Both the position numbers and the translations under genes were made by a program. Positions 11,560-24,811 of a stretch of DNA of 64,000 bases are shown here, one piece after another. Within the stretch, counting starts at the first letter, position 1, and each line of letters opens with the position of its first letter. The DNA comes from Aristolochia californica. Taxonomy: Eukaryota; Streptophyta; Magnoliopsida; Piperales; Aristolochiaceae. The stretch spans positions 22,660,908-22,724,907 of the forward strand of contig JARWKL010000002.1 in the NCBI GenBank assembly GCA_029961685.1, in the 5' to 3' direction. Under the pieces are notes generated by a model, which saw only the letters and a program-made list of their open reading frames with translations, made no database searches and was not told the DNA's origin.

Positions 11560-13095
11560 ACATACATTTATTATAAATTTTTTTGCATGCTTCAATTCTA
11601 AAATTTTCATTTTGTTGCGATCTATTTGCCTTATATCTTTTTTGTTTACGAGAAAAATGGAAATGTGAAAACTCAAGTTTGGATCTGAAAAAAAATTGAG
11701 CATCCAAAATGGAAATGCACAAATGCTGAGAGACATAATTCCTAAAAGTATCTGTGATTTTTAAGAATAGGCAAAAAGTGAGTTGTTTGGCTCTGGTAAA
11801 TATCCAACCACACGTTAACTTGAGAATTTAATTTTTTCTACTCGTTGAAATTTTTTTATCATTAGGTCACCTACATCCTCAACATGTTTTAGGCATGCAT
11901 ATCCACCACATTTAAAACAAGTTAGAATCAGTTAGAAGTCTCTTTCCTATAAAATTCCACCAAGCTATTAGTGGGTTGTACTAGTGGAATTTCTGAAACA
12001 TGGATCACAAAACATTGGAGTTCATTTTCAGTGCGACATGTAATTTTCTTCACTTACATTTATTTTTTCTTTTTTTCCATACATGAAATCTAAAATTTTC
12101 ATTATGTTGCGATCTATTTTCCTTATATCTTTTTTTGTTTTCGAGAAAAATGGGAGAGTGAAAACTGAAGTTTGGATCTAAAAATATTTGAACATCCAAA
12201 ATGGAAATGCACAAATGTTGAGAGAGATAATTCCGAAAAGTATCAGTGATTTTTAAGGATAGGCAAAAAGTGGGTTGTTTGGCTCTGGAAAATATCCAAC
12301 CACATGTTAACTTGAGAATTTAATTTTTTCTACTCATTGAAATTTTTGGATCATTAGGTCACTTGCATCCTCAACATATTTCTGGCATACATATCCACAA
12401 CATTTAAAACAGGTTAGGATCAGTTAGAAGTCACTTTCCTATAAAATTTCACCAAGCTATCAGGGGGTTGTACTAGTGGAATTTCCCTAACATGGATAAC
12501 AAAACTTTTGAGTTCATTTTCAGTGCGTGAAATAATTTTCTTCACTTACATTTATTTTTTATTTTTTTGCATACATGAACTCTAAAATTTCCATTTTGTT
12601 GCTATCTGTTTCCCTTATATCTTTTTTTGTTTTCGAGAAAAATGGGAGAGTGAAAACTCAAGTTTGGATCTGAAAAAATTTGAACATCGAAAATGGAAAT
12701 GCACAAATGGTGAGAGAGATAATTCCAAAAAGTATATATGATTTTTTATGATAGTAAAAAAGTGGGTTGTTTTGCTCTGGTATATCCAACCACACGTTAA
12801 CTTGAGAATTTAATTTTTTCTACTCCTTGAAATTTTTGCATCATTAGGTCACTTGCATCCTCAACATGTTTCTGGCATGCATATCCTCCACATTTAAAAC
12901 ATGTTAGGATCAGTTAGAAGTCTCTTTCTAATAAAATTCCACAGAGCTATTAGGGGGTTGTACTAATGGAATTTTCCAAACTTGGATACCAAAACTTCAG
13001 AGTTCATTTTTAGTGCGTGAAATAATTTTCTTCACTTTCATTTATTATAATTTTTTTTGAATACATGTACTCTTAAATTTTCATTTTGTTGCGAT
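11560..13095 (+). repeat. Tandem 4-mer, copy 1
   Basis: Four consecutive 491-bp-type units match the next four at an offset of 1,967-1,970 bp. Shared marks: CACATACATTTATTATAAAT with CTTCAATTCTAAAATTTTC (11,567-11,605), TATTTTTTNTTTTTTTCCATAC with GTTTTCGAGAAAAATGGG (12,060-12,150), GTTGCTATCTGTTTCCC with AAATGGTGAGAG and ATATATGATTTTTTA (12,600-12,755), then GCATATCCTCCACATTT, CCACAGAGC, ACTAATGGAATTTTCC and ACTTCAGAG (12,889-12,995). Confidence 0.88.
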
Positions 13096-13525
13096 CTATT
13101 TGCCTTATATCATTTTTCTTTATGCGAAAAATGGGAGAGTTAAACTAAAGTTTTGATCGGAAAAAAAATTTGAACATCCAAAATGGAAATGCACAAATGC
13201 TAAAAAAGATAATACCAAAAAGTATCTGTCATTTTTAAGGATAGGCAAAAAGTGGGTTGTTTGGCTCTGGTAAATATCCAACTACACATTAACTTGAGAA
13301 TTGAATTTTTTCTACTCCTTCGAATTTTTGGATCATTAGATAACTTGAACCCTCAACATGTTTCTGGCATGCATATCCACCATATTTAAAACATGTTAGG
13401 ATAAGTTAGAAGTCTCTTTCCTGTAAAATTCCACCAAGCTATTAGGGTGTTGTACTAGTGGAATTTCCCAGACATGGATAACAAAACATGGGAGTTCATT
13501 TTTAATGCGAGAAATAATTTTCTTC

Positions 13526-15055
13526 ACATACATTTATTATAAATTTTTTTGCATACTTCAATTCTAAAATTTTCATTTTGTTGCGATCTATTTTCCTTAT
13601 ATCTTTTTTTTTTACGAGAAAAATGGGAATGTGAAAACTCAAGTTTGGATCTGAAAAAAAATTCGAGCATCGAAAATGGAAATGCACAAATGCTGAGAGA
13701 CATAATTCCTAAAAGTATCTTCGATTTTTAAGGATAGGCAAAAAGTGAGTTGTTTGGCTCTAGTTAATATCCAACCACACGTTAACTTGAGAATTTAATT
13801 TTTTCTACTCGTTGAAATTTTTGGATCATTAGGTCACTTGCATCCTCAACATGTTTTAGGCATGCATATCCACCACATTTAAAACAAGTTAGGATCAGTT
13901 AGAAGTCTCCTTCCTATAAAATTCCACCAAGCTATTAGTGGGTTGTACTAGTGGAATTTCCCAAACATGGATCACAAAACAATGGAGTTCATTTTCAGTG
14001 CGTCAAGTAATTTTCTTCACTTACATTTATTTTTTATTTTTTTCCATACATAAACTCTAAAATTTTCATTTTGTTGCGATCTATTTCCCTTATATCTTTT
14101 TTTGTTTTCGAGAAAAATGGGAGAGTGAAAACTCAAGTTTGGATCTGAAAATATTTGAACATCCAAAATAGAAATGCACAAATGTTGAGAGAGATTATTC
14201 TGAAAAGTATCTGTGATTTTTAAGGATAGGCATAAAGTGGGTTGTTTGGCTCTGGAAAATATCCAACCACACGTTAACTTGAGAATTTAATTTTTCCTAC
14301 TCATTGAAATTTTTGGATCATTAGGTCACTTGCATCCTCAACATATTTCTGGCATACATATCCACCACATTTAAAACAGGTTAGGATCAGTTAGAAGTCT
14401 CTTTCCTATAAAATTTCACCAAGCTATTAGGGGGTTGTACTAGTGGAATTTCCCAAACATGGATAACAAAACTTTTGAGTTCTTTTTTAGTGCGTGAAAT
14501 AATTTTCTTCACTTACATTTATTTTTAATTTTTTGTGCATACATGAACTCTAAAATTTCCATTTTGTTGCTATCTATTTCCCTTATATCTTTTTTTGTTT
14601 TCGAGAAAAATGGGAGAGTGAAAACTCAAGTTTGGATCTGAAAAAATTTGAACATCCAATATGGAAATGCACAAATGGTGAGAGAGATAATTCCAAAAAG
14701 TATATATGATTTTTTAGGATAGGCAAAAAGTGGGTTGTTTTGCTCTGGTATATATCCAACCACACGTTAACTTGAGAATTTAATTTTTTCTACTCCTTGA
14801 AATTTTTGCATCATTAGGTCACTTGCATCCTCAACATGTTTCTGGCATGCATATCCTCCACATTTAAAACATGTTAGGATCAGTTAGAAGTCTCTTTCAA
14901 ATAAAATTCCACAGAGCTATTAGGGGGTTGTACTAATGGAATTTTCCAAACTTGGATAACAAAACTTCAGAGTTCATTTTTAGTGCGTGAAATAATTTTC
15001 TTCACTTTTATTTATTATAATATTTTTTGCATACATGTACTATAAAATTTTAATT
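13526..15055 (+). repeat. Tandem 4-mer, copy 2
   Basis: This repeats the variants of copy 1 in the same order: CTTCAATTCTAAAATTTTC (13,556), CCATACATAAAC with GTTTTCGAG (14,044-14,111), GTTGCTATCTATTTCCC with AAATGGTGAGAG and ATATATGATTTTTTA (14,567-14,717), then GCATATCCTCCACATTT, CCACAGAGC, ACTAATGGAATTTTCC and ACTTCAGAG (14,849-14,973). Similarity drops after about 15,055: the next unit lacks GAGAAA in GTTTACAAATGGG and has no counterpart at 13,398. Confidence 0.87.
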
Positions 15056-15858
15056 TTGTTGTGATCTATTTGCCTTATACCTTTTTTTTGTTTACAAATG
15101 GGAGAGTGAAAACTCAAGTTTGGTTATGAAAAAAAATTTGAACAACCAAAATGGAAATGCACAAATGCTGAGAGAGATAATTCCAAAAAGTATCTTCTAT
15201 TTTAAAGGATAGGCAAAAAGTGGGTTGTTTGGCTCTGGTAAATATCCAACCACACGTTAACTTGAGAATTAAAATTTTTCTACTCCTTGAAATTTTTGGA
15301 TCATTAGGTCTTTTGCATCCTGAACATGTTTCTGGCATCCATATCCACCACATTTAAAACATGTTAGGATCAGTTAGAAGACTCTTTCCTATAAAATTCC
15401 ACCAAGCTAATTGGGGGTTGTTCTAGTGGAATTTCCCAAACATGGATAACAAAACTTTGGAGTTCATTTCTAGTGCATGAAATAATTTTCTTCACTTACA
15501 TTAATTATAATTTTTTTTGCATACATGAACTCTAATATTTTCATTTTGTTGTGATCTATTTGCCTTATATCTTTTTTGTTTACGAGAAAAATAGGAGAGT
15601 GAAAACTCAAGTTTGGATGTGAAAAAAAATTTGAACATCCAAAATGAAAATGCACAAATGCTGAGCGTGATAATTCCAAAACGTATCTGTAATTTTTAAG
15701 GATAGGCAAAATGTGGGTTTTTTGGCTCTAGTAAATATCCAACCACACATTAACTTGAGAATTTAATTTTTTCTACCCCTTGAAATTTTTGGATCATTAG
15801 GTTACTTGCACCCTCAACATGTTTGTGGCATGCATATCCACCACATTTATAACATGTT

Positions 15859-18800
15859 AGGATCAGTTAGAAGTCTCTTTCCTATAAAATTCCACAAAGC
15901 TATTAGGGGGTTGTAATAGTGGAATTTCCAAAACAAGGATAACAAAACTTTGGAGTTCATTTTTAGTGCGTGAAATGATTTTCTTCACTTATGTTTATTA
16001 TAGTTTTCAAATTTTTTTGCATACATGAACTCTAAAATTTTCATTTTTTTTTTATCTATTTGCCTTATATTTCTTATTATTTTTGAGAAAAATGGGAGAG
16101 TGAAAAATCAATTTTGGATCTGAAAAAAAATTGAACATCCAAAATGGAAATGGACAAATGCTGAGAGAGATAATTCCAAAAAGTATTTGTGATTTTTAAG
16201 GATTGGCAAAATGTGGGTTGTTTGGCTCTGGTAAATATCCAACCTCACGTTAACTTGAGATTTTAATTTTTTCTACACCTTGATATTTTTGGATCATTAG
16301 GTCACTTGCATCCTCAACATGTTTTTTGCATGCATATCCACCACATTTAAAACATGTTTGGATCAGTGAGAAGTCTCTTTCCAATAAAATTCCACCAAGC
16401 TATTAGGGGGTTTGTACTAGTGGAATTTCCCTAACATGGATAACAAAACTTTGGAGTTCATTTTTAGTGCGTGAAATAATTTTCTTCACTTACATTTATT
16501 ATAGTTCTCAAATTTTTTTTCATACATGAACTCTAAAATTTTCATTTTGTTGCGATCTATTTGCCTTATATCTTTTTTGTTTATGAGAAACATGGGAGAG
16601 TGAAAACTCAAGTTTGGATCTGAAAAAAATTTCAACCTCCAAAACCGAAATACCCAAATGCTGAGGGAGATAATTCCAAAAAGTATCTGTGATTTTTAAG
16701 GATAGGCAAAAAGTGAGTTGTTTGGCTTTGGTAAATATCCAACCACACGTTAACTTGAGAATTTTATTTTTTCTACTCCTTGAAATTTTTGGATCATTAG
16801 GTCAGTTGCATCCTCAACATGTTTCTGGCATGCATATCTACCACATTTAAAACTAGTTAGGATCAGTTAGAAGTAACTTTCCTATAAATTTCCACCAAGC
16901 TATTAGTGGGTTGTACTAGTGGAATTTCCCAAACATCTATAACAAAAATTTGGAGTTCATTTTTAGTGTTGTAAATAATTTTCTTCACTTACTTTTTTTA
17001 AAATTTTTCAAATTTTTTTGCACACATGAACTCTAAAATTTTCATTTTGTTGTGATCTATTTGCCTTATATCTTTTTTGTTTACAAGAAAAATGGGAGGG
17101 TGAAAACTCAAGTTTGGATCTGAAAAAAATTTGAACATCCAAAATGAAAATGCGAAAATGGTGTGAGAGATAATTCCAAAAAGTAACTATGATTTTTAAG
17201 GATAGGCAGAAAGTAGGTTGTTTTGTTCTGGTAAATATCCAACCACACGTTTACTTGAGAATTTAATTTTTTCTAATCGAAATTTTTGGATCATTAGGTC
17301 ACTTGCATCCTCAACATGTTTCTGGCATGCATATCCTTCACATTTAAAACATGTTAGGATCAGTTAGAAGTCACTTAACTGTAAAATTCCACCAAGCTAT
17401 TAGGGGGTTGTACTAGTGGAATTTCCCAAACATGGATAACAAAAGTTTGGAGTACATTTTTTGTGCATGAAATAAATTTCCTCACTTGCATTTATTTAAA
17501 AGTTTTTTGCATACATGAACACTAAAATTTTGATTTAGTTGCGATCTATTTGCCTTATATCTTTTTTGTTTACGAGAAAAATGGGTGAGTGAAAACTCAA
17601 GTTTGGATTTGAATAAAAAATTGAACATCCAAAGAGGACATGCACAAATCCTGAGAGAGATATTTCTAAAAAGTATCTGTGATTTTTAAGGATAGGCAAA
17701 AAGTGGGTTGTATGGCTCTAGTAAATATCCACCCACACGTTAACTTGAGAATTTAATTTTTTCTACTGCTTGAAATTTTTAGATCATTAGGTCACTTGCA
17801 TCCTCAACATGTTTCTGGGATGCATACCACCATATTTAAAACATGTTAGGATCAGTTAGAAATCTCTTTCCTTTCAAATTCCACAAAGCTTAAGGGTTGT
17901 ACTAGTTGATTTTCTCAAACATGGATAACAAAACTTTGGAGTTCATTTTTAGTGCATTAAATAATTTTTTTCACTTACATTTATTATATTTTTCAAATTT
18001 TTTTGCATACATGAACTCTAAAATTTTCATTTTGTCACGATCTATTTGCCTTATATCTTTTTTGTTTACGAGAAATATAGGAGAGTGAAAACTCTAGTTT
18101 GGATTTGAAAAAAAAATTGAGCATCCAAAATGGAAATGCACAAATGCTAAGAGAGATAATTCCAAAAAGTATTGGTGATTTTTAAGGATAGGCAAAAAGT
18201 GGTTTTTTGGCTCTGGTAAATATCCAACCACACGTTAACTTGAGAATTTAATTTCTTCTACTGCTTTAAATTTTTGGATCATTAGGTAACTTGCATCCTC
18301 AACATGTTTCTGGCATGCATATCCACCACATTTAAAACATGTTAGGATCAGTTAGAAGTCTATTTCCAAAAAAATTCCATGAAGCTTTTAGGGGTTGTAC
18401 TAGTGGAATTTCCCAAACATGGATAAAAATACATTGGAATTCATTTTTAGTGCGTGAAATAATTTTCTTCACTTACATTTGTTATAGTTTTCAAATTTTT
18501 TTTGCATACATGAACTCAAAAATATTCATTTTCTTGCGATCTATTTGCGTTATAACTTTTTTGTTTACGTGAAAAATGGGAGAGTGAAAAATCAAGTTTG
18601 TATTAGAAAAAAAATTTGAACATCCAAAATGGAAATGCACAAATGCTGAGAGAAATAATTCCAAAAATTATCTGTGATTTTTAAGGATAGGCAAAAAGTG
18701 GGTGGTTTGGCTCTTTTAAATATCCAACCACACTTTAACTTGAGAATTTAATTTTTTCTACTCCTTGAAAATTTTGGATCATTAGGTCACTTCCATCCTC

Positions 18801-19335
18801 AACAATTTTCTGGCTTGCATATCCACCACATTTAAAACATGTTAGGATCAATTAGAAGTCACTTTCCTAGAAAATTCCACCAAGGTATTAGGGGTTGTAC
18901 TAGTGGAATTTCCCAATCATGGGTAACAAAAGTTCGGAGTACATTTTTAGTGCGTGAAATAATTTTCTTCACTTGCATTTATTTAAATTTTTTTGCAAAC
19001 ATGAACTCCAAAATTTTCATTTTTTTGCTATCTGTATGCCTTATATTTTGTTTGTTTACGAGAAAAATGGAAGAATGAAAACTCAAGTTTGGATCTGAAA
19101 AAAAATTTTGAACATCCAAAACCAAAATGCCCAAAAGCTGAGAGAGATAATTCCAAAAGGTATCTGTGATTTTTAAGGAAAGGCAAAAAGTGGGTTGTTT
19201 GGCTCTGGTAAATATCCAACCACACGTTAACTTGAGAATTTAATTTTTTCTACTCCATGAAATTTTTGGATCATTCGGTCACTTGCATCCCTAACATGTT
19301 TCTGGCATGCATATCCACCACATTTAAAACATGTT
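15859..19335 (+). repeat. Family A, domain 3: mixed 491/499-bp monomers
   Basis: Anchors are at 15859, 16359, 16859, 17356, 17848, 18344 and 18844, with spacing of 492-500. The stretch from about 17,356 is the third copy of the P-U block (units R, S, T, U), so its length mixture matches domain 1 and not its direct neighbours. This suggests that a piece related to domain 1 sits between the 491-bp and 499-bp domains. Confidence 0.85.
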
Positions 19336-20333
19336 AGGATCTGTTAGTAGTCACTTTCTTATAAAATTCCACCAAGCTATTAGGGGGTTGTACTAGTGAA
19401 ATTTCCCAAACATGGATAACAAAACTTTGGAGTTCATTTTTAGTGCGTGAAATAATTTTCTTCACTTACATTTATTATAGTTTTCAAATTTTTTTGCATT
19501 CATGAACTATAAAATTTTCATTTTGTTGCGATCTTTTTGCCTTATATCTTTTTTCTTTACGAGAAAATTGGGAGAGTAAAAACTCAAGTTTGGATCTGAA
19601 AAGAAATTTCAACATCCAAAATTGAAATGCCCAAATGCTGAGAGAGATAATTCCAAAAAGTATCTGTGATTTTTAAGGATAGGCAAAAAGTGGGTTGTTT
19701 GGCTCTGGTAAATATCAATCCACACGTTAACTTGAGAATTTAATTTCTTCTACTCCGTGAAATTTTTGGATCATTAGGTCACTTGCAACCTCAACAAGTA
19801 TCTGGCATGCATATCCACCACATTTAAAACAGGTTAGGATCAGTTAGAAGTCACTTTCCAAAAAAATTCCACCATGTTATTAGGGGGTTGAACTAGTGGA
19901 ATTTCCCAAACATGGATAACAAAATTTTGGAGTTCATTTATAGTGCTTGAAATAATTTTCTTCACTTACTTTTATTATAGTTTTCAAATTTTTTGCATCC
20001 ATGAACTCTAAAATTTTCATTTTGTTGCGATCTATTTGCCTTATAACTTTTTGTTTACGAGAAAAATGCGAGGGTGAATACTCATATTTGGATCTGAAAA
20101 AACATTTGAACATCCATAATGGAAATGCACAAATGCTGAGAGAGATAATTCCAAAATGTATCGGTGACTTTTAAGGATAGGCAAAAAGTGGGTTGTTTAG
20201 CTCTGGTAAATATCCAACCACACATTAACTTGAGAATTTAATTTTTTCTACTCCTTCGATTTTTTGGATCATTAGCTAACTAGCACCCTCAACATGTTTC
20301 TGGCATGTATATTCACCACATTTAAAACATGTA
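17356..20333 (+). repeat. Higher-order block R-S-T-U-V-W, copy 3
   Basis: Full order is kept: R 17356 (GTCACTTAACTGTAAAATTC, shared with 7020), S 17848, T 18344, U 18844, V 19336 and W 19836. S has CCTTTCAAATTCC, T has TTTCCAAAAAAATTCC, U has CCCAATCATGGGTAACAAAAG, V has AGAAAATTGGGAGAGTAAAA and ATCAATCCACACG, and W has GAAAAAACATTTGAACATCC and GCATATTCACC-like ends. Offsets to copy 2 step up from 10,336 to 10,852 to 11,351 bp, one monomer each time. This shows where copy 2 lost units. Confidence 0.85.
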
Positions 20334-20439
20334 AGGATCAATTAGAAGTCTCTTCCCTATAAAATACCACCAAGCTATTAGGGGGTTGTACTAGTGGAAT
20401 TTCCCAAACATGGATAACAAAACTTTGGAGCTCATTTTT

Positions 20440-20760
20440 AGTGCGTGAAATAATTTTCTTCACTTACATTTATTATAGTTTTCAAATTTTTTTGCATACA
20501 GGAAATCTAAAATTTTCATTTTGTTGTGATCTATTTGCCTTATATCTTTTTGGTTTACGAGAAAAATGTGAGAATGAAAAATTTAGTTTGAATCTGAAAA
20601 AACATTTAAACATGAAAATGGAAATGCACAAATGCATAGAGAGATAATTCCAAAAAGTATCTGTGATTTTTAAGGATAGGCAAAGAGTGGGGTGTTTGGC
20701 TCTGGTAAATATCCAACAAACTTGAGTATTTAATTTTTTCTACTCGAAATTTTTGGATCA
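20440..20760 (+). repeat. Dispersed duplication at 13-monomer spacing, left member
   Basis: This stretch has TTTTTGGTTTACGAGAAA, TTTAGTTTG, GAAAAAACATTT and a shortened CCAACAAACTTGAGTATTTA. The same combination occurs at about 26,840-27,150 (TTTTTGGTTTACGAGAAAG, CTTTAGTTTGG, CAACTTGAGTATTTA), at an offset of about 6,400 bp. Confidence 0.65.
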
Positions 20761-23700
20761 TTAGGTCACTTGCATCCTCAACATGTTTCTGGCATGCATA
20801 TCCACCACATTTAAAACATGTTAGGATCAGTTAGAAGTGTCTTTCCTATAAAATTCCACCAAGCTATTAGGGGGTTGTACTAGTTGAATTTCCCAAACAT
20901 GGATTACCAAATTTTGGAGTTCATTTTTAGTGCATGAAATAATTTTCTTCACTTACATTTATTATTGTTTTCAAATTTTATTTCATATGTAAACTCTTAA
21001 ATTTACATTTTGTTGCGATCTATTTGCCTTATATCTTTTTTCTTCACGAGAAAAATGGGAGAGTGAAAGTTCAAGTTTGGATCTGAAAATAAATTTGAAC
21101 ATCCAAAATGGAAATGCACAAATGCTGAGAGAGATAATACCAAAAAGTATCTGTGATTTTTAAGGATAGGCAAAAAGTGGGTTGTATGGCTCTGGTAAAT
21201 ATCCAACCACACATTACCTTGAGAATTTAATTTTTTCTACTCCTTTAAATTTTTGGATCATTAGGTCACTTGCTTCCTCAACATGTTTTTTGCATGCATA
21301 TCCACCACATTTAAAACATGTTATGATCAGTTAGAAGTCTCTTTCCTATAAATTCCACTGAGCTATTAGGGGGTTGTACTAGTGGAATTTCCCAAACATG
21401 GATAACAAAACTTTGGAATTCATTTTTAGTGCGTGAAATAATTTTCTTCACTTACATTTATTATAGTTTTCAAAATTTTTTGCATATATGAACTCTAAAA
21501 TTTTCATTTTGTTGCGATCTATTTGCTTTATATCTTTTTTGTATATGAGAAAAATGGGAGAGTGAAAACTAACGTATGGAGCTGAAAAAAATTTGAACTT
21601 TCAAAATGGAAATGCACAAATGCTGAGAGAGATATTTCCAAAAAGTATCTATGATTTTTAAGGATAGGCAAAAAGTGGGTTGTTTGGCTCTAGTAAATAT
21701 CCAACCACACGTTAACTTGAGAATTTAAATTTTTTCTACTCGAAATTTTTGGATCAAAATGTCACTTGCATGCTCAACTTGTTTCTGGCATGCATATCCA
21801 CCATATTTAAAACATGTTAGGATCAGTTAGAAGTCTCTTTCCTATAAAATTACAGCAAGGTATTAGGGTGTTGTACTAGTGGAATTTCCCAAACAAGGAT
21901 AACAAGACTTTGGGTTCATTTTTAGTGTGTGAAATAATTTTCTTCACTTACATTTATTATAGTTTTGAAACTTTTTTGCATATGTGAACTCTATAATTTT
22001 CATTTTGTTGCGATCAATTTGCCTTCTATCTTTTTTGTTTATGAGAAAAATGGGAGAGTGAAGTCTCAAGATGGATCTAAAAAAAAATTTGGACATCCAA
22101 AACGGTAACGCACATATGCTGAGAAAGATAATTCCAAAAAGAATCTATGATTTTTAAGGATAGGAAAAAAGTGGGTTGTTTGGCTCTTGTAAATATCCAA
22201 CCACACGTTAACTTGAGAATTTAATTTTTTGTTCACCTTGAATTTTTTGGATCATTAGGTTAATTGCATCCCCAACATGTTTTTGGCATGCATATCCACC
22301 ACATTTAAAACATGTTAGGACCAGTTAGAACTTTCTTTCCTATAAAATTCCACCAACCTATTAGGGGGTTCTACTTGTGGACTTTCCCAAACATGGATAA
22401 CAAAACTTTGGAGTTTATTTTTTCCGCGTGAAATAATTTTCTTCACTTACATTTATTATAGTTTTCAAATTTTTTTGCTTACATGAAATAAAAAATTTTC
22501 ATTTTTTTGCGATCTATTTGCCTTATATCTTTTTGGTTTACGAGAAAAATGGAAGAGTGAAAACTCAAGTTTGGATCTGAAAAAAAATTTGAACAACCAA
22601 AATGGAAATGCAAAAATGCTGAGAGAGATAATTGCAAAATTTATCTGTGAGTTTCAAGGATAGGGAAAAAGTGGGTTGTTTAGCTCTGGTAAATATCCAA
22701 CCACACGTTAACTTGAGAATATAATTTTTTCTACTCCTTGAAATTTTTGTATTATTAGGTCCTTGCATCCTCACATATTTTTGGCATGCATATCCACCAC
22801 ATTTACAAAATGTTAGGATCAGTTAGAAGTCTTTTTCCTATAAAAGTCCACCAACCTATTAGGGGGTTGTACTAGTGGAATTTCACAAACATGGATAACA
22901 AAACTTTTGAGTTCATTTTTAGTGCGTGAAATAATATTCTTCACTTACATTTATTATAATTTTCAAACTTTTTTGCATACATGAACTCTAAAATTTTTAT
23001 TTTGTTGTGATCTTTTTGCTTTGTGTCTTTTTTTTTACGAGAAAAATGGGAGAGTTAAAACTCATGTTTTTATCTGAAAAAAATTTTAACATCCAAAATG
23101 GAAAGGCACAAATGCTGAGAGAGATAATTCCAAAAAATATCTGTGATTTTTAAGGATGGGCAAAAAGTGGGTTTTTTGGCTATGGTAAATATGCAACCAA
23201 ACGTTAACTTGAGAATTTAATTTTTTCTACTCCTTCAAAGTTTTTGATCATTAGGTCACTTGCACCCTCAACATGTTTCTTGCAAGCATATCCACCACAT
23301 TTGAAACATGTTAGGATAAGTTTGACGTCTCTTTCCTATCAAATTCCACCAAGTTATTAGGGGGTTGTATTAGTGGAATTTCCCAAACATGGATAACAAA
23401 ACTTTGGAGTTCATTTTTAGTGCATGAAATAATTTTCTTCACTTACATTTATTATTGTGTTCAAATTTATTTGCATACATGAACTCTAAAATTTTCATTT
23501 TGTTGCGATCTACTTTCCATATATCTTATTTGTTTACGAGAAAAATGGGAGAGAGAAAACTCAAGTTTGGATCGGAAAAAAAATATTAACATCCAAAATG
23601 GAAATGCACAAATGCTGAGAGAGATAATTCAAAAAACTATCTGTTATTTTTAAGGATAGGCAGAAAGTGGGTTGTTTGTCTCTGGGAAGTATCCAACCAC

Positions 23701-23979
23701 ACGTTAACTTGAGAATTTAATTTTTTCTACCTCTCGAATGTTTTGGATCATTAGGTCACTTGCATCCTCAATATGTTTCTGGCATGTATATCCACCACAT
23801 TTAAAACATGTTAGGATCAGTTAGAAGTCTCTTTCCTATAAAATTCCATTAAGCTATTAGGGGGTTGTACTAGTGGAATTTGCCAAACATGGATAACAAA
23901 ACCATGGAGTTCATTTTTAGTGCATATAATAATTTTCTTCACTTACATTTATTATAGTTTTCAAATTTTTTTGCATACA

Positions 23980-24570
23980 TGAACTCTGAAATTTTCATTT
24001 TGTTGCGATCTATTTGCCTTGTATCTTTTTTTTTTACAAGAAAAATGGGACAGTGAAATCTCAAGTTTGGATCTAAAAAAAAATTTGAACAACCAAAATG
24101 GAAATGCACAAATGCTGAGAGAGATAATTCCAAAAAGTATCTGTGATTTTTAAGGATAAGCAAAAAGTGGGTTGTTTGGCTCTGGTAAATATCCAACCAC
24201 ACGTAAACTTGAGAATTTAAGTTTTTCTACTCCTTGAAATTTTAGGATCATTTGGTCACTTGCATCCTCAACATATTTCTGGCATGCATATCCACCACAT
24301 TTAAAACATGTTAGGATCAGTTAGAAGTCTATTTCCTATAAAATTTCACGAAGCTATTAGGGGTTGTACTAGTGGAATTTCCCAAACAAGGATATAAAAA
24401 CTTTGGAGTTCATTTTTAGTGCGTGAAATAAATTTCTTCACTTACATTTATTATTATATTCAATTTTTTTTGCATACAGGAACTCTAAAATTTTCATTGT
24501 GTTGCGATCTATTTGCCTTATATCTTTTTTGTTTATGAGAAAAATGGGAGAGTGAAAACTAAAGTTTGGA
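23980..24570 (+). repeat. Dispersed duplication at 7-monomer spacing, left member
   Basis: Linked variants: AACTCTGAAATTTTC, CTTGTATC, TACAAGAAAAATGGG, CACGTAAACTTGAG, TTTAAGTTTTTCTAC, AAGTCTATTTCC, CCAAACAAGGATATAAAAAC, TTATTATATTCAATTTT, GCATACAGGAAC and CATTGTGTTGCGATC. All recur in order at 27,380-27,970, offset about 3,399 bp. Confidence 0.85.
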
Positions 24571-24811
24571 TCTGAAAACAAAATTTGAACATCCAAAATG
24601 GAAATGCACAAATGCCAAGAGTGATAATTCCAAAAAGTATATGTGATTTTTAAGGATAGGCAAAAAGTGGGTTGTTTGGCTTTGGAAAATATCCAACCAC
24701 ACATTAACTTGAGAATTAAAATTTTCTACACCTTGAAATTTTTGGATCATTAGGTCACTTGCATACTGAACATGTTTCTGGCATGAAAATCCACCACATT
24801 TAAAACATGTT

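Larger units (their letters stand above)
9474..15858 (+). repeat. Family A, domain 2: nearly uniform 491-bp monomers
   Basis: Anchors are at 9474, 9966, 10458, 10942, 11431, 11924, 12416, 12906, 13398, 13891, 14383, 14876 and 15366. Spacing is 489-493 except one of 484. Most units run from the TTTATTATA or TTTATTT segment straight into the T-tract, without the GTTTTCAA octamer of the 499-bp form (the unit at 10458 keeps it). Several units share CATATTTCTGGCATACATA, AACAGGTTAGG and AACTTTTGAG (near 9930, 10910, 12390, 14350), a local subfamily. The tandem 4-mer lies here. The unit from 10458 lacks about 15 bp of GTACTAGTGGAATTT near 10510. Confidence 0.88.

Noticed and set aside
24211..24235. 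TTTAAGTTTTTCTAC in A units (24,211; 27,612) matching the first B unit (37,548)
   Set aside because: It was considered as evidence for the source of the A/B junction, but it is a short, low-complexity variant and the surrounding bases do not agree.
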